Positions 7,910 to 17,100 of a stretch of 49,982 bases of DNA are shown piece after piece; position 1 is the stretch's first letter, and each line of letters begins with the position of its first letter. A program made the translations under genes and the position numbers. The DNA is from a filamentous cyanobacterium CCT1. GTDB lineage: Bacteria > Cyanobacteriota > Cyanobacteriia > Phormidesmidales > Phormidesmidaceae. The notes below the pieces were generated by a model. That model was not told the DNA's origin and searched no databases. It saw only the letters and a list, made by a program, of their open reading frames with translations. The stretch spans positions 1-49,982 of the forward strand of contig PYER01000015.1 of assembly GCA_003017855.1 (NCBI GenBank), read 5' to 3'.

Positions 7910-10900
7910 ATGGCCAGACCCAACTACGGTCCTCAAATCAAACAGCGAACCAAACGCCTGCTAGAGGCGCTGTTGCTCTATGCCAACGACGAGTGGGAAA
8001 CCGATATTCGATTGCCCCTCCGCACCAATTGGCAAACGGAACGACAATTAGTTGTTAGAACCAAACTTCGCTTTTTGGTTGAGTTAACTGCCCAAGATGC
8101 CTACCCCAGCCAGCTCGCCCCTGAGCAAATTCGCGAAGTCTTGAAGCGGCTGCAAGATTTCGTCGGCATTCTGGACGATAACCGCCCCGCTACCCAGGGT
8201 TCTGAGGACTGGCACTTTACCCTCAAGCTGTGGCATCGACGGCAAGATGTGGCGGCTAATCTAGCCAAGCTCGACGCAGAATGGGAACGCCTTCGCCCAC
8301 TCAAATCTCACCAGGCCACTCAGACCTTACCGCCGCCATCTCCTAGCTCAGAAGCATCTGTAGCCCGGCAAGACTGGGGGGATGCGCCAGAAATTCCTCC
8401 GATTTATGGGCGAGATGATGAGCTGAAGGAGCTGAAGGAATGGATTTTGAGGGATCACTGCCGCCTGGTGGGGTTGCTAGGCATGGGGGGCGTGGGCAAA
8501 ACGACCCTGGCGGTGAAGCTGGCTGAGCAGCTGAGCGGTGAGTTTGAGGCTGTGATGTGGCGATCGCTTCGCAATGCCCCCCCCGCTGACCCACTGCTGG
8601 CCGACTTGATTCGATTTCTATCCGCCCGCCAAGACTTATCCTTAGACGACACTTGGGATGGTCAACTGTTGCAGCTGATTGGGTGTTTGCAAACATCTCG
8701 CTGTCTGATCGTTCTCGACAACGTTGAGTCCGTGCTTCAGGGACAGGATGGTACCGGGGCTTACCGACCTGGCTACGAAGCCTACGGTCAGATTCTGCGG
8801 TGCGTTGCCGAGAGCCGTCACCAGAGCTGTTTGGTGTTTACCAGCCGAGAGCAACCCCTGGGGTTATTTTCGAGGGAGGGGAGTGGGTTGCGATCGCTGC
8901 GCCTTCAAGGGCTGAGTTATCAACCGGGCCAGCAGCTTTTGGCGGCGAGGGGACTGACTCCATCGGCGCAGGAAGCCCAGGTTTTAGTGGAGCAGTACGG
9001 GGGCAACCCGCTGGCGTTACGGATTGTCTCGACTACAGTACAGGAGCTGTTTAATGCCAGCATTCAGCAGTTCTTAGCCTGCGGCACCCCCGTTTTTGGC
9101 GATGTCGCCAATCTGATTGATCAACAATTTAGCCGGTTGTCACCCTTAGAGCAGCGGGTGATGGAGTGGGTGGCGGTGCATCGCGAGTGGGTGCTGCCCC
9201 AAGAGATTCGAGCGGAGTTGATGCCGCCTACGTCCCAGTCAGAACTGCTGGAGGCGTTGCTGTCATTAGAGCGGCGATCGCTGATTGAAAAGTCCACTAG
9301 CTTACCCCTAGACGACCATCAGGTGCGGTTTTCTCAGCAGCCGGTGGTGATGGAATACGTGGTTAATTACCTGATTGACCGCATCTATCAAGAAATTTGC
9401 GCCCTTAAGGTTGACCTGCTCAACCATCAGTTTTTGCTCAATGCCCAGGCCAAAGACTATATTCGGGAGGCCCAAATTCGCCTGCTACTGAAGCCCTTGT
9501 CCACCAAGCTGCTAGAGACCTTTGGTAGCCGCAACTTTGCCCAAGCCCACTTCAGCCAGCTCTTGACTCAGCTCAAAGCAACCCTGAGGGATAAACCGGG
9601 CTATGCTGCCGGGAACCTGCTCAATCTGCTGTGGCAGATGGGCATTGACCTCAAAGGCTACGACTTTTCTCATCTGGCGGTGTGGCAGGTGTATTTGCAG
9701 GGTATGGCGCTGCACGAGGTCAACTTTGCCTATACCGACCTGACAAAATCAGTCTTCACCCAAGTTCTAGGCTGCATTCTGTCCGCCACCTTCAGCCCCG
9801 ACGGAGCCTATCTGGCCGTGGGGGTCGATCAAGCCATTCTGCTGATCCAGGTGGCGGATGGTCGTCAGGTGTTGAGCTTTAAGGGGCATACGGCCTGGGT
9901 CACGGCGCTGTGCTTTAGCCCTGATGGTCAAACGTTGGCCAGTGGTAGCCATGACCAAACGGTGCGGCTGTGGGAGGTGAGCTCTGGAGCCTGCTTGCGC
10001 ACATTGCCGGGTCACATCAGTTGGGTACAGACGGTGGATTTTAGCCTCGATGGGGGAACCATCGCTAGCGCTGGCAATGGGGCCAAGATTTGGCTTTGGG
10101 ATGTTCAAACGGGAGCCTGTACCCGCACGTTGCCGGGACACAGCAACCGGGTGCTATCGCTGAAGTTTCATCCCACCCAGCCGGTATTAGTTAGCAGCGG
10201 GGACGATCGCACCGTTAATCTTTGGGATCTGCAATCGGGGGATTGTCTGCGATCGCTGGCGATTGACGTGGGTTGGGCGCTGGGGATGGCCCTGCATCCA
10301 ACAGGCAGGGAAATTGCGGCCAGCCAAAGTACTACGGTCGTTGAGCGTTGGGATGTGGAAACGGGCGATCGCCTGGGCACGCTGCCCGACTATGCAATCA
10401 AGGTTTGGGCGGTAGACTACAGCCCCAATGGGGAACTGCTGGCCACCGCTGGGGAAGACCAGACCGTGCGGCTTTGGAGCACCCAAACGAACCAGTGCCT
10501 AAAGACGCTGGAGGGGCACTCGGCTAGAGTGTGGCTGGTTGAGCTTAGCCAGGATGGGCATACCCTGGTCAGCGCCAGTGATGATCAAACCCTCAAACTG
10601 TGGGATACCCGCACGGGGGATTGCTTGAAAACCATCAAGGCCCACAGTGATTGGATTGTGGCGGTGGCCGCTAGCCCGATCGCGCCGCTGCTGGCTTCGG
10701 GGGGTGAGGACCAGCTGGTGCGGCTGTGGAATTTGGAGACGGGAGGTTGCGATCGCACCCTGGCAGGCCATACCAATCTGATTTCTAGCGTTGCCTTTAG
10801 CCCGGACGGCACTTGGCTCGCCAGCGGTAGCGACGACTGTACGGTGCGCCTGTGGGACGCCCAAACGGGGGACTGTCGCCAGGTGTTGATGGGGCATACG

Positions 10901-11626
10901 GATTGGGTGCAATCAGTGTGCGTTAGCCCAAGTGGGCAGCAGGTGCTGAGCGGCAGCCATGACAAAACCCTTAAGCTGTGGGATGTGGCTACGGGGCAGT
11001 GTTTGCAGACATTGCAAGGCCACGAGGGCCGGGTTAAGGCGGTGGCGGTTAGCCCCCAAGGCGGGTTGATGGCCAGTGGGGGGGATGATCACGCTATAAA
11101 GCTTTGGAGTGTTGAAACGGGTGCTTGTCTAGCTACGCTGGCGGGGCACCAAGATTGGGTGCTATCGGTGGGATTTAGCCCCTGTGGTCAGTTTTTGGCC
11201 AGCGGCGGCGGCGATCGCCTGCTGAAGATTTGGGATGTGGCGACGGGCCAATGGCTGTGGTCTCAACAGGCTCATGAGGGGCGCATTCGGGCGGTGGCGT
11301 TTAGCCCGGATGGGCGCTGGGTGGCCAGTGGTGGCGAAGACTTTGTCGTTAAGGTTTGGGATGCGGTAACTGGGGATTGCTTGCGGGTATTAGAGGGCCA
11401 TAGTCAGATTGTGTGGTCGATGACGTTTAGTGACGATGGGCAGGTGCTGGCGAGTTGTAGTGAAGATGGCACGATTAGAATCTGGAATACTGAAACGGGG
11501 GAGTGTTTAAGGGTATTAAGAAGTAACCGCCCCTACGAAGGGATGAATATTATGGGGGCTACGGGGTTAACCGCTGCCCAGGTTGGGGTTCTGAGGGCGT
11601 TGGGTGCAGTGGAAGTTGAGGGGTAG
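7910..11626 (+). CDS. NB-ARC STAND NTPase with 14 WD40 repeats
   Basis: A 1238-residue apoptotic-ATPase-like protein. An N-terminal helical domain (1 to about 140, containing RLPLRTNWQTERQLVVRTK) is of a kind often found ahead of cyanobacterial NB-ARC domains, perhaps an effector-associated adaptor. PPIYGRDDEL leads into Walker A GLLGMGGVGKTT (about 190-200), then LIVLDNVESV (Walker B), TSREQ and a GNPLAL motif. A winged helix and a short pentapeptide-like linker (LKGYDFSHLAVWQVYLQGM) follow. About 620-1205 has 14 WD40 blades, and the end NRPYEGMNIMGATGLT is a conserved terminal cap of this class. No clear Shine-Dalgarno is seen at the start. The short next ORF begins 28 nt after the stop, suggesting one operon with the CHAT-TIR gene. 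Confidence 0.93.
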   Translation: MARPNYGPQIKQRTKRLLEALLLYANDEWETDIRLPLRTNWQTERQLVVRTKLRFLVELTAQDAYPSQLAPEQIREVLKRLQDFVGILDDNRPATQGSEDWHFTLKLWHRRQDVAANLAKLDAEWERLRPLKSHQATQTLPPPSPSSEASVARQDWGDAPEIPPIYGRDDELKELKEWILRDHCRLVGLLGMGGVGKTTLAVKLAEQLSGEFEAVMWRSLRNAPPADPLLADLIRFLSARQDLSLDDTWDGQLLQLIGCLQTSRCLIVLDNVESVLQGQDGTGAYRPGYEAYGQILRCVAESRHQSCLVFTSREQPLGLFSREGSGLRSLRLQGLSYQPGQQLLAARGLTPSAQEAQVLVEQYGGNPLALRIVSTTVQELFNASIQQFLACGTPVFGDVANLIDQQFSRLSPLEQRVMEWVAVHREWVLPQEIRAELMPPTSQSELLEALLSLERRSLIEKSTSLPLDDHQVRFSQQPVVMEYVVNYLIDRIYQEICALKVDLLNHQFLLNAQAKDYIREAQIRLLLKPLSTKLLETFGSRNFAQAHFSQLLTQLKATLRDKPGYAAGNLLNLLWQMGIDLKGYDFSHLAVWQVYLQGMALHEVNFAYTDLTKSVFTQVLGCILSATFSPDGAYLAVGVDQAILLIQVADGRQVLSFKGHTAWVTALCFSPDGQTLASGSHDQTVRLWEVSSGACLRTLPGHISWVQTVDFSLDGGTIASAGNGAKIWLWDVQTGACTRTLPGHSNRVLSLKFHPTQPVLVSSGDDRTVNLWDLQSGDCLRSLAIDVGWALGMALHPTGREIAASQSTTVVERWDVETGDRLGTLPDYAIKVWAVDYSPNGELLATAGEDQTVRLWSTQTNQCLKTLEGHSARVWLVELSQDGHTLVSASDDQTLKLWDTRTGDCLKTIKAHSDWIVAVAASPIAPLLASGGEDQLVRLWNLETGGCDRTLAGHTNLISSVAFSPDGTWLASGSDDCTVRLWDAQTGDCRQVLMGHTDWVQSVCVSPSGQQVLSGSHDKTLKLWDVATGQCLQTLQGHEGRVKAVAVSPQGGLMASGGDDHAIKLWSVETGACLATLAGHQDWVLSVGFSPCGQFLASGGGDRLLKIWDVATGQWLWSQQAHEGRIRAVAFSPDGRWVASGGEDFVVKVWDAVTGDCLRVLEGHSQIVWSMTFSDDGQVLASCSEDGTIRIWNTETGECLRVLRSNRPYEGMNIMGATGLTAAQVGVLRALGAVEVEG

Positions 11627-11654
11627 AGTAATTCACGCTAAGGATGTAGCCACT

Positions 11655-11930
11655 ATGACAGAAGAGAATAAGGGAGTAGAAGGCTCGGAAGTAGTTAGGG
11701 ATTTGATCATCCCAGATACTCAGCAAAGTGCCGAAGACAGTGGCGATCGCTCCCCTACTAAAACTGAGCGAGACCTGCTGTCAGAGTCTGAAAACGAAGT
11801 CAGTCAGCCCGCTCCTCAGCAATCTGGTACAGTTCGAGACTTGATAGATATCACTGCCTATGAAGAGTCATCATCTGATGATCGCTCTCCTACTAAAACG
11901 GAGCGATCTCCTGGCAAGACTGAAAAATAG
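11655..11930 (+). CDS. Small acidic repeat protein between STAND genes
   Basis: A 91-residue, highly charged, probably disordered protein of unrecognised family. I chose ATG 11655 because AAGGA lies about 12 nt upstream; an earlier in-frame ATG at 11604 lies inside the NB-ARC gene. It contains two imperfect repeats, each with VRDLI near its start and DRSPTKTER near its end, plus a terminal short copy RSPGKTE. It sits between the NB-ARC-WD40 gene (28 nt before) and the CHAT-TIR gene (93 nt after), all on the plus strand. Because it is small, repetitive and adjacent to a protease gene, it may be a substrate, tether or inhibitor, but that is only inference from position. Confidence 0.6.
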   Translation: MTEENKGVEGSEVVRDLIIPDTQQSAEDSGDRSPTKTERDLLSESENEVSQPAPQQSGTVRDLIDITAYEESSSDDRSPTKTERSPGKTEK

Positions 11931-12023
11931 ACAGGTTGCCTAGAGGCAATTGTCAAAAAAATACCTGCACTGGTTCGCCGTCTACCTCTTCTCAAGGTTT
12001 AGCCCCTCTTTGAGATTCTCTGT

Positions 12024-14195
12024 ATGAAAAAGAAAATTTTGATTTTAGCAGCGAACCCTCTAAACACACCCAGAGTACGTTTAGATGAAGAGGTGCGGGA
12101 TATCGAGTTAAGTTTAAAGCAATCTCGTTTTCGTGATCAATTTGAAATTATTTCTAAACAGGCCGTTCGTACTAGTGATCTAAGGCAGGCTATGCTAGAT
12201 CATGAGCCGCAGATCGTTCACTTTTGCGGTCACGGTGCTGGCGATAAAGGATTGATCCTAGAAAATAATATTGGTCAGCTAAAGCCCGTTAGTACAGAGT
12301 CATTGGCAAGGCTATTTAAGCTTTTCGAACAGCAGGTCGAGTGTGTGCTTCTGAATGCCTGCTACTCAGAGAAGCAGGCTTTGGCAATTCATCAACACAT
12401 TAATCATGTAATTGGAATGGGGCAAGCCATTGGCGATCGCGCTGCGATTGAATTTGCCAAGGGCTTTTATGAAGCTTTGGGAGCCAACCGGAGTTATGCC
12501 ATTGCTTTTGAATTTGGTCTATCTGCTATTGATTTGGAAGGGATTCCAGAAATAGCTACTCCAAAACTAAAACAGCGCGAGTCACCCCCCTCATCTGTAG
12601 ACTTGAAGCCTGATGAGAATGTTCTCAAGTCGGATCTCACAAAGGGTTTGGAAACCCCAGGGTCTCGATCGCGCATTTTTATCAGCTATAAGCGTGGGAT
12701 TTCTCCCGATGAAGATGTGGCCTTAGCGGTGTTCAAAGCCTTAAGTCAACATCATGATGTCTTTATCGATCAGACTATGGCGGTGGGCACACCCTGGGCT
12801 AAAAAGATTGAGGAAGAATTACAGCGATCAGTTTTTTTAATCTCTTTCCTCAGCCCAAATTCTGTTAGCAGCGAAATGGTGAGAGGGGAAATTGAGACGG
12901 CTCATCGGCTTGAGAAACAACAGGGAAAACCTAAGATTTTACCTGTCCGACTAAACTATCGAGAACCGTTTACCTACCCGCTCAGTGCCTATTTGAATAG
13001 CATCAACTGGGCTTTTTGGGATGATACAGCCGATACATCTAGGCTGATTGAAGAGTTAATGCGGGCGATCGGTGGGCAAGCGCTTCCCATCGATTCAGAG
13101 GCCAGCAAGCGAGATCTTATTACCGAGGGACCGCATTGTGACGGTGAGTCGGTCATTCCCGAGCCGCCACCTTATGCTCAACCGGTATCTTTAGAACCTG
13201 CTGAAGGAACAATGGATCCAGAATCCAAGTTCTATGTAGAGCGGCCCTCCGACTCTATTGCCTTCCATACCATCGATCAGCAAGGCACTACGTTGACCAT
13301 TAAAGGGCCGCGCCAAATGGGCAAAAGCTCTTTGCTGATCCGAACCAAAGCCAGAGCTGAGGCCTTAGGAAAACGAGTTGCATATCTCGATTTTCAGTTA
13401 TTTGACCGCTCAACTTTAGCAGATGGAGATTCCTTCTATCATCAGTTTTGTAACTGGTTAACCGAGGAGCTAGAGTTAGAGAATCGAGTTGCTGAGTATT
13501 GGGATCTGCTTTTAGGTAAAAATCAACGCTGCACCCGCTACATGAGCCGCCACCTGCTCAAGGTTCTTGGCAGTCCCTTGGTGTTGGCAATGGATGAGGT
13601 TGAGTCGGTGTTTGATACGGAATTTCGCTCTGACTTTTTTGGAATGTTGCGCAGTTGGCATAACAGCCGTGCCACTACACCTATCTGGAAGCAGCTTGAT
13701 CTGGTATTAGTTACCTCAACTGAACCCTATCAACTCATTGAGAATTTGAACCAGTCGCCGTTTAATGTTGGACAGGTAATTGAGTTAGTTGATTTTAATG
13801 AGGAGCAGGTGGCCGACTTAAACCGACGACATGGCGCTCCTTTGAATTCAGCTCAGCTAAAACAATTGATGTTGTTGCTATCAGGCCATCCCTATCTCGT
13901 ACGGCGAGCGTTATATCTTGTTGCTAGCCAGCAAATTTCGGTGCCGGAGTTATTTGCTCAGTCAGCCGCAGACCGAGGTCCCTTTGGAGATCACCTGCGC
14001 TACCATTTGTTTCGAATGAACGATAAGCCTGAGCTAGTGAAGGGGCTACTGGAAGCGATTCGACAACAGCGGTGTTTAGATGAGCGGGTGTTCTTCCGGC
14101 TTCGGGGGGCTGGGTTAGTGCAGCGAGAAGGCCAAAAAGTCTTACCTCGATGCCAACTGTATGCAGACTACTTTCGAGAGCATTTACATGGCTAA
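12024..14195 (+). CDS. CHAT-TIR-AAA_35 (nSTAND-like) fusion protein
   Basis: A 723-residue protein combining three modules. Residues 1 to about 180 are a CHAT caspase-fold protease (His in VHFCGHG, about H70; Cys in LLNACYS, about C113), paralogous to the protein at 4619-5668. Residues about 217-345 form a TIR domain (RIFISYKRG, VFIDQ, FLISFLSPNSVSSEMVRGEI) in which E289 aligns with the Glu used by NADase TIRs. Residues about 385-723 are an AAA_35-type NTPase (FYVERPSD, Walker A KGPRQMGKSSLL, VLAMDEVES, SGHPYLVR). It could couple proteolysis and NAD cleavage to one switch. Its stop overlaps the next start by 8 nt, so the two are probably translated together. Domain calls are solid; enzyme activity is inferred from motifs. 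Confidence 0.92.
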   Translation: MKKKILILAANPLNTPRVRLDEEVRDIELSLKQSRFRDQFEIISKQAVRTSDLRQAMLDHEPQIVHFCGHGAGDKGLILENNIGQLKPVSTESLARLFKLFEQQVECVLLNACYSEKQALAIHQHINHVIGMGQAIGDRAAIEFAKGFYEALGANRSYAIAFEFGLSAIDLEGIPEIATPKLKQRESPPSSVDLKPDENVLKSDLTKGLETPGSRSRIFISYKRGISPDEDVALAVFKALSQHHDVFIDQTMAVGTPWAKKIEEELQRSVFLISFLSPNSVSSEMVRGEIETAHRLEKQQGKPKILPVRLNYREPFTYPLSAYLNSINWAFWDDTADTSRLIEELMRAIGGQALPIDSEASKRDLITEGPHCDGESVIPEPPPYAQPVSLEPAEGTMDPESKFYVERPSDSIAFHTIDQQGTTLTIKGPRQMGKSSLLIRTKARAEALGKRVAYLDFQLFDRSTLADGDSFYHQFCNWLTEELELENRVAEYWDLLLGKNQRCTRYMSRHLLKVLGSPLVLAMDEVESVFDTEFRSDFFGMLRSWHNSRATTPIWKQLDLVLVTSTEPYQLIENLNQSPFNVGQVIELVDFNEEQVADLNRRHGAPLNSAQLKQLMLLLSGHPYLVRRALYLVASQQISVPELFAQSAADRGPFGDHLRYHLFRMNDKPELVKGLLEAIRQQRCLDERVFFRLRGAGLVQREGQKVLPRCQLYADYFREHLHG

Positions 14196-17100
14196 TCAAC
14201 GTATCTACACAACAGGCGGAAATGTACAGGCAGAAGGTGGTCTTTACCTTTCTCGGCAGGCGGATGCGGAGTTGCTGGCTCTTTGTCAGGAGGGGCAGTT
14301 TGTCTATATTTTGAGTCCCCGGCAAATAGGGAAGTCTAGTCTGATGGTACAGACTAGAGAGCGTCTTGCAGAGATCGGTATTCGTTCTGCCGAGATCGAT
14401 TTGCAAGGCAAGGGTGTGCTTGCAACAGCAGAGCAATGGTATTTAGGTTTGCTTGTAGAGATTGCAGACGATTTAGACTTAGATACAAATGTGGTGCAGT
14501 GGTGGCAGGAGCGAAACTACCTGAGCATTACTGATCGGATGACACGTTTCTTTAAAGAAGTGCTGCTAGCTGAAGTTGCCGAGCAGGTTGTCATCTTTGT
14601 TGATGAAATCGACACCACACTCAGTCTTGATTTTACCGATGATTTTTATACAGCAATTCGCTCCCTTCACGAAGCACGATCAACTGAGCCAGTATTTCAC
14701 CGTCTCTCTTTTGTACTGATTGGGGTAGCCACTCCAGCAGATCTCGTCCGTGATCCGAAGCGTACTCCATTTAATATTGGTCGGCGGGTAGATCTGACTG
14801 ACTTTACTGAGGCAGAGGCACTGCCTTTGGCCACAGGGTTAGGGTTGCCTGATGAACTGGCCCAGCAAGTGCTCCGATGGGTATTGGCGTGGACAGGAGG
14901 ACACCCATATCTAACGCAGCGGCTCTGTCAGGCGTTGGTCAGTGAACAGCCTGGGCAATGGTCTGAGGATGTGGTGGGCCAGGTGGCAATGAACATCTTT
15001 CTGGGACCGATGAGTGAGCAAGATAATAACTTGCAGTTTGTGCGAGATATGTTGACCCGTAGAGCACCGGATGTTTACCAAGTGCTGACTACTTATAGAT
15101 ATATTTGGCGAGGGCGGCAGGCTGTAAGTGATGAGGAGCAGTCAATCGTCAAGTCACACCTGAAGTTGGCAGGAGTAGTAAAGCGGGAAGCAGACAAGAC
15201 CCTGCAGGTACGCAATGTCATCTATAAAGCTGTCTTTGATGAGGTTTGGATTCGAGAGAACCTGCCAATCAACTGGCGCAAGCGGATACGGCAATTGCAA
15301 GGGACGATTGCAGCCAGTCTATTGCTGCTAGGTATTACCTCTGGGTTAACGGTGTGGGCATTGGCGGAGCGATCACGAGCAGGGAAAGCTTTGGAAAACG
15401 TGGAGGAGCAGAGGGATGCTGCTCGCAAGGCTGAGGAAGAAGCCATTAGACAAGCAGATATAGCCAAAGCTCAAAGAAAACTTGCAGACCAACGTCTTGA
15501 GGAGTCACAAGCTGCGCAACAGCTAGCGGACGAGCAGCGCCAGCAGGCAGAAACGGCCAAGCAGGAGGCGGTAGAAGCACAGCAAGCAGAATTAGAACAA
15601 CGCGAGATCGCTGAACAACGTAGGACAGCAGCAGAAGCAGCAAGACAAGCAGAGACGGAGCAAAGACAGTGGGCTGAGAAGCAGACTGCCCTAGCCCAAG
15701 AACGGCAGCAGATTGCTTTGGCTAGGCAGTTGGCAGCTCAGGCCGAGTCGGCTTTTCAATTGGGAGGGAACTTTTGGCCCACAAGTATTTTGCTGGCAGC
15801 AGAGTCTATGAACCAGCTTTCTGGGATAAGTGAACAGGTTAATAGAGGAGATACTGATGCTGCGCTCCGAGCATACACCCAACTTGCCCTCGAATTGGCT
15901 CGGCTCGACCACAATGACGCTGTTGATGCTGTAAGCTTTAATCCTAATGGTAGCCAAATCGCTACTGCAAGTTTGGACAAAACAGCCCGGCTATGGGACG
16001 CTAAAACAGGACGCGAATTGGCTCGGCTCGACCACGATGAGGCTGTTAATGCTGTAAGCTTTAGCCCCAATGGCAGTCAGATTGCTACCGCCAGCGGTGA
16101 CACAGTTTGGCTATGGGATGCCAAAACAGGACGCAAACTAGATCGGCTTGGCCACGAGGGGTATGTCCCTGCTGTAAGCTTTAGCCCCGATGGTAGCCAA
16201 ATTGCTACTGCCAGCAGCGGCACAGTTTGGCTATGGGATGCCGAAACAGGACGTAAACTAGCTCTGCTCAACTACAACTACTATTATGATTTCTATGGTG
16301 CTCCTGTTGTAAGCTTCAGCCCCGATGGTAGTCAGATCGCTAACGCCAGCGGCGGCACAGTTTGGCTATGGGATGCCAAAACAGGACACGAACTAGCTCA
16401 ACTTGACCATGGTGGGAACGTCTCTGCTGTAAGTGTCAGCCTTGATGGCAGCCAAATCGCTACCGCAAGTTCGGATAAAACAGTCCGGCTATGGGATACG
16501 AGAACAGGACGCGAACTGGCTCGGCTTGACCACGATGGGAACGTCTCTGCTGTAAGCATCAGTCCCGATGGCAGCCAAATTGCTACTGCTAGCGAGGATA
16601 GTACAGCCCGATTATGGGATACGAGAACAGGGCACGAACTAGCTCTGCTTGACCACAATGGTGTCAATGATGTAAGTTTCAGCCCCGATGGCAGCCAAAT
16701 CGCTACCGCTAGTGAGGATAGTACAGCCCGACTATGGGATACGAGAACAGGGCACGAACTAGCTCTGCTTGACCACAATGGTGTCAATGATGTAAGTTTT
16801 AGCCCCGATGGCAGCCAAATCGCTACCGCCAGCGAGGATAGTACAGCCCGACTATGGGATGCCAAAACAGGGCGCGAACTAGCTCTGCTTAACCACATTG
16901 AGGCTGTCTCTGCTGTAAGCTTTAGTCCCAATGGCAGTCAAATCGCTACCGCCAGCGGTAACATAGTCTGGCTATGGGATCCTAAAACAGGACGCGAGCT
17001 GGCTCGGCTTGACCACAATGGGTACGTCTATACTGCAAACTTTAGTCCTGATGGCAGCAAAATCGTTACCACCAGTTCAGATACAACAGCCCGGCTATGG

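Noticed and set aside
8343-8696. 117-codon antisense ORF under the NB-ARC P-loop
   Set aside because: Pro/Ser-rich shadow of the conserved NB-ARC gene.
16398-16931. 177-codon antisense ORF opposite the WD40 repeats
   Set aside because: Generated by the 120-bp periodicity on the opposite strand; low-complexity Ser/Leu-rich product.
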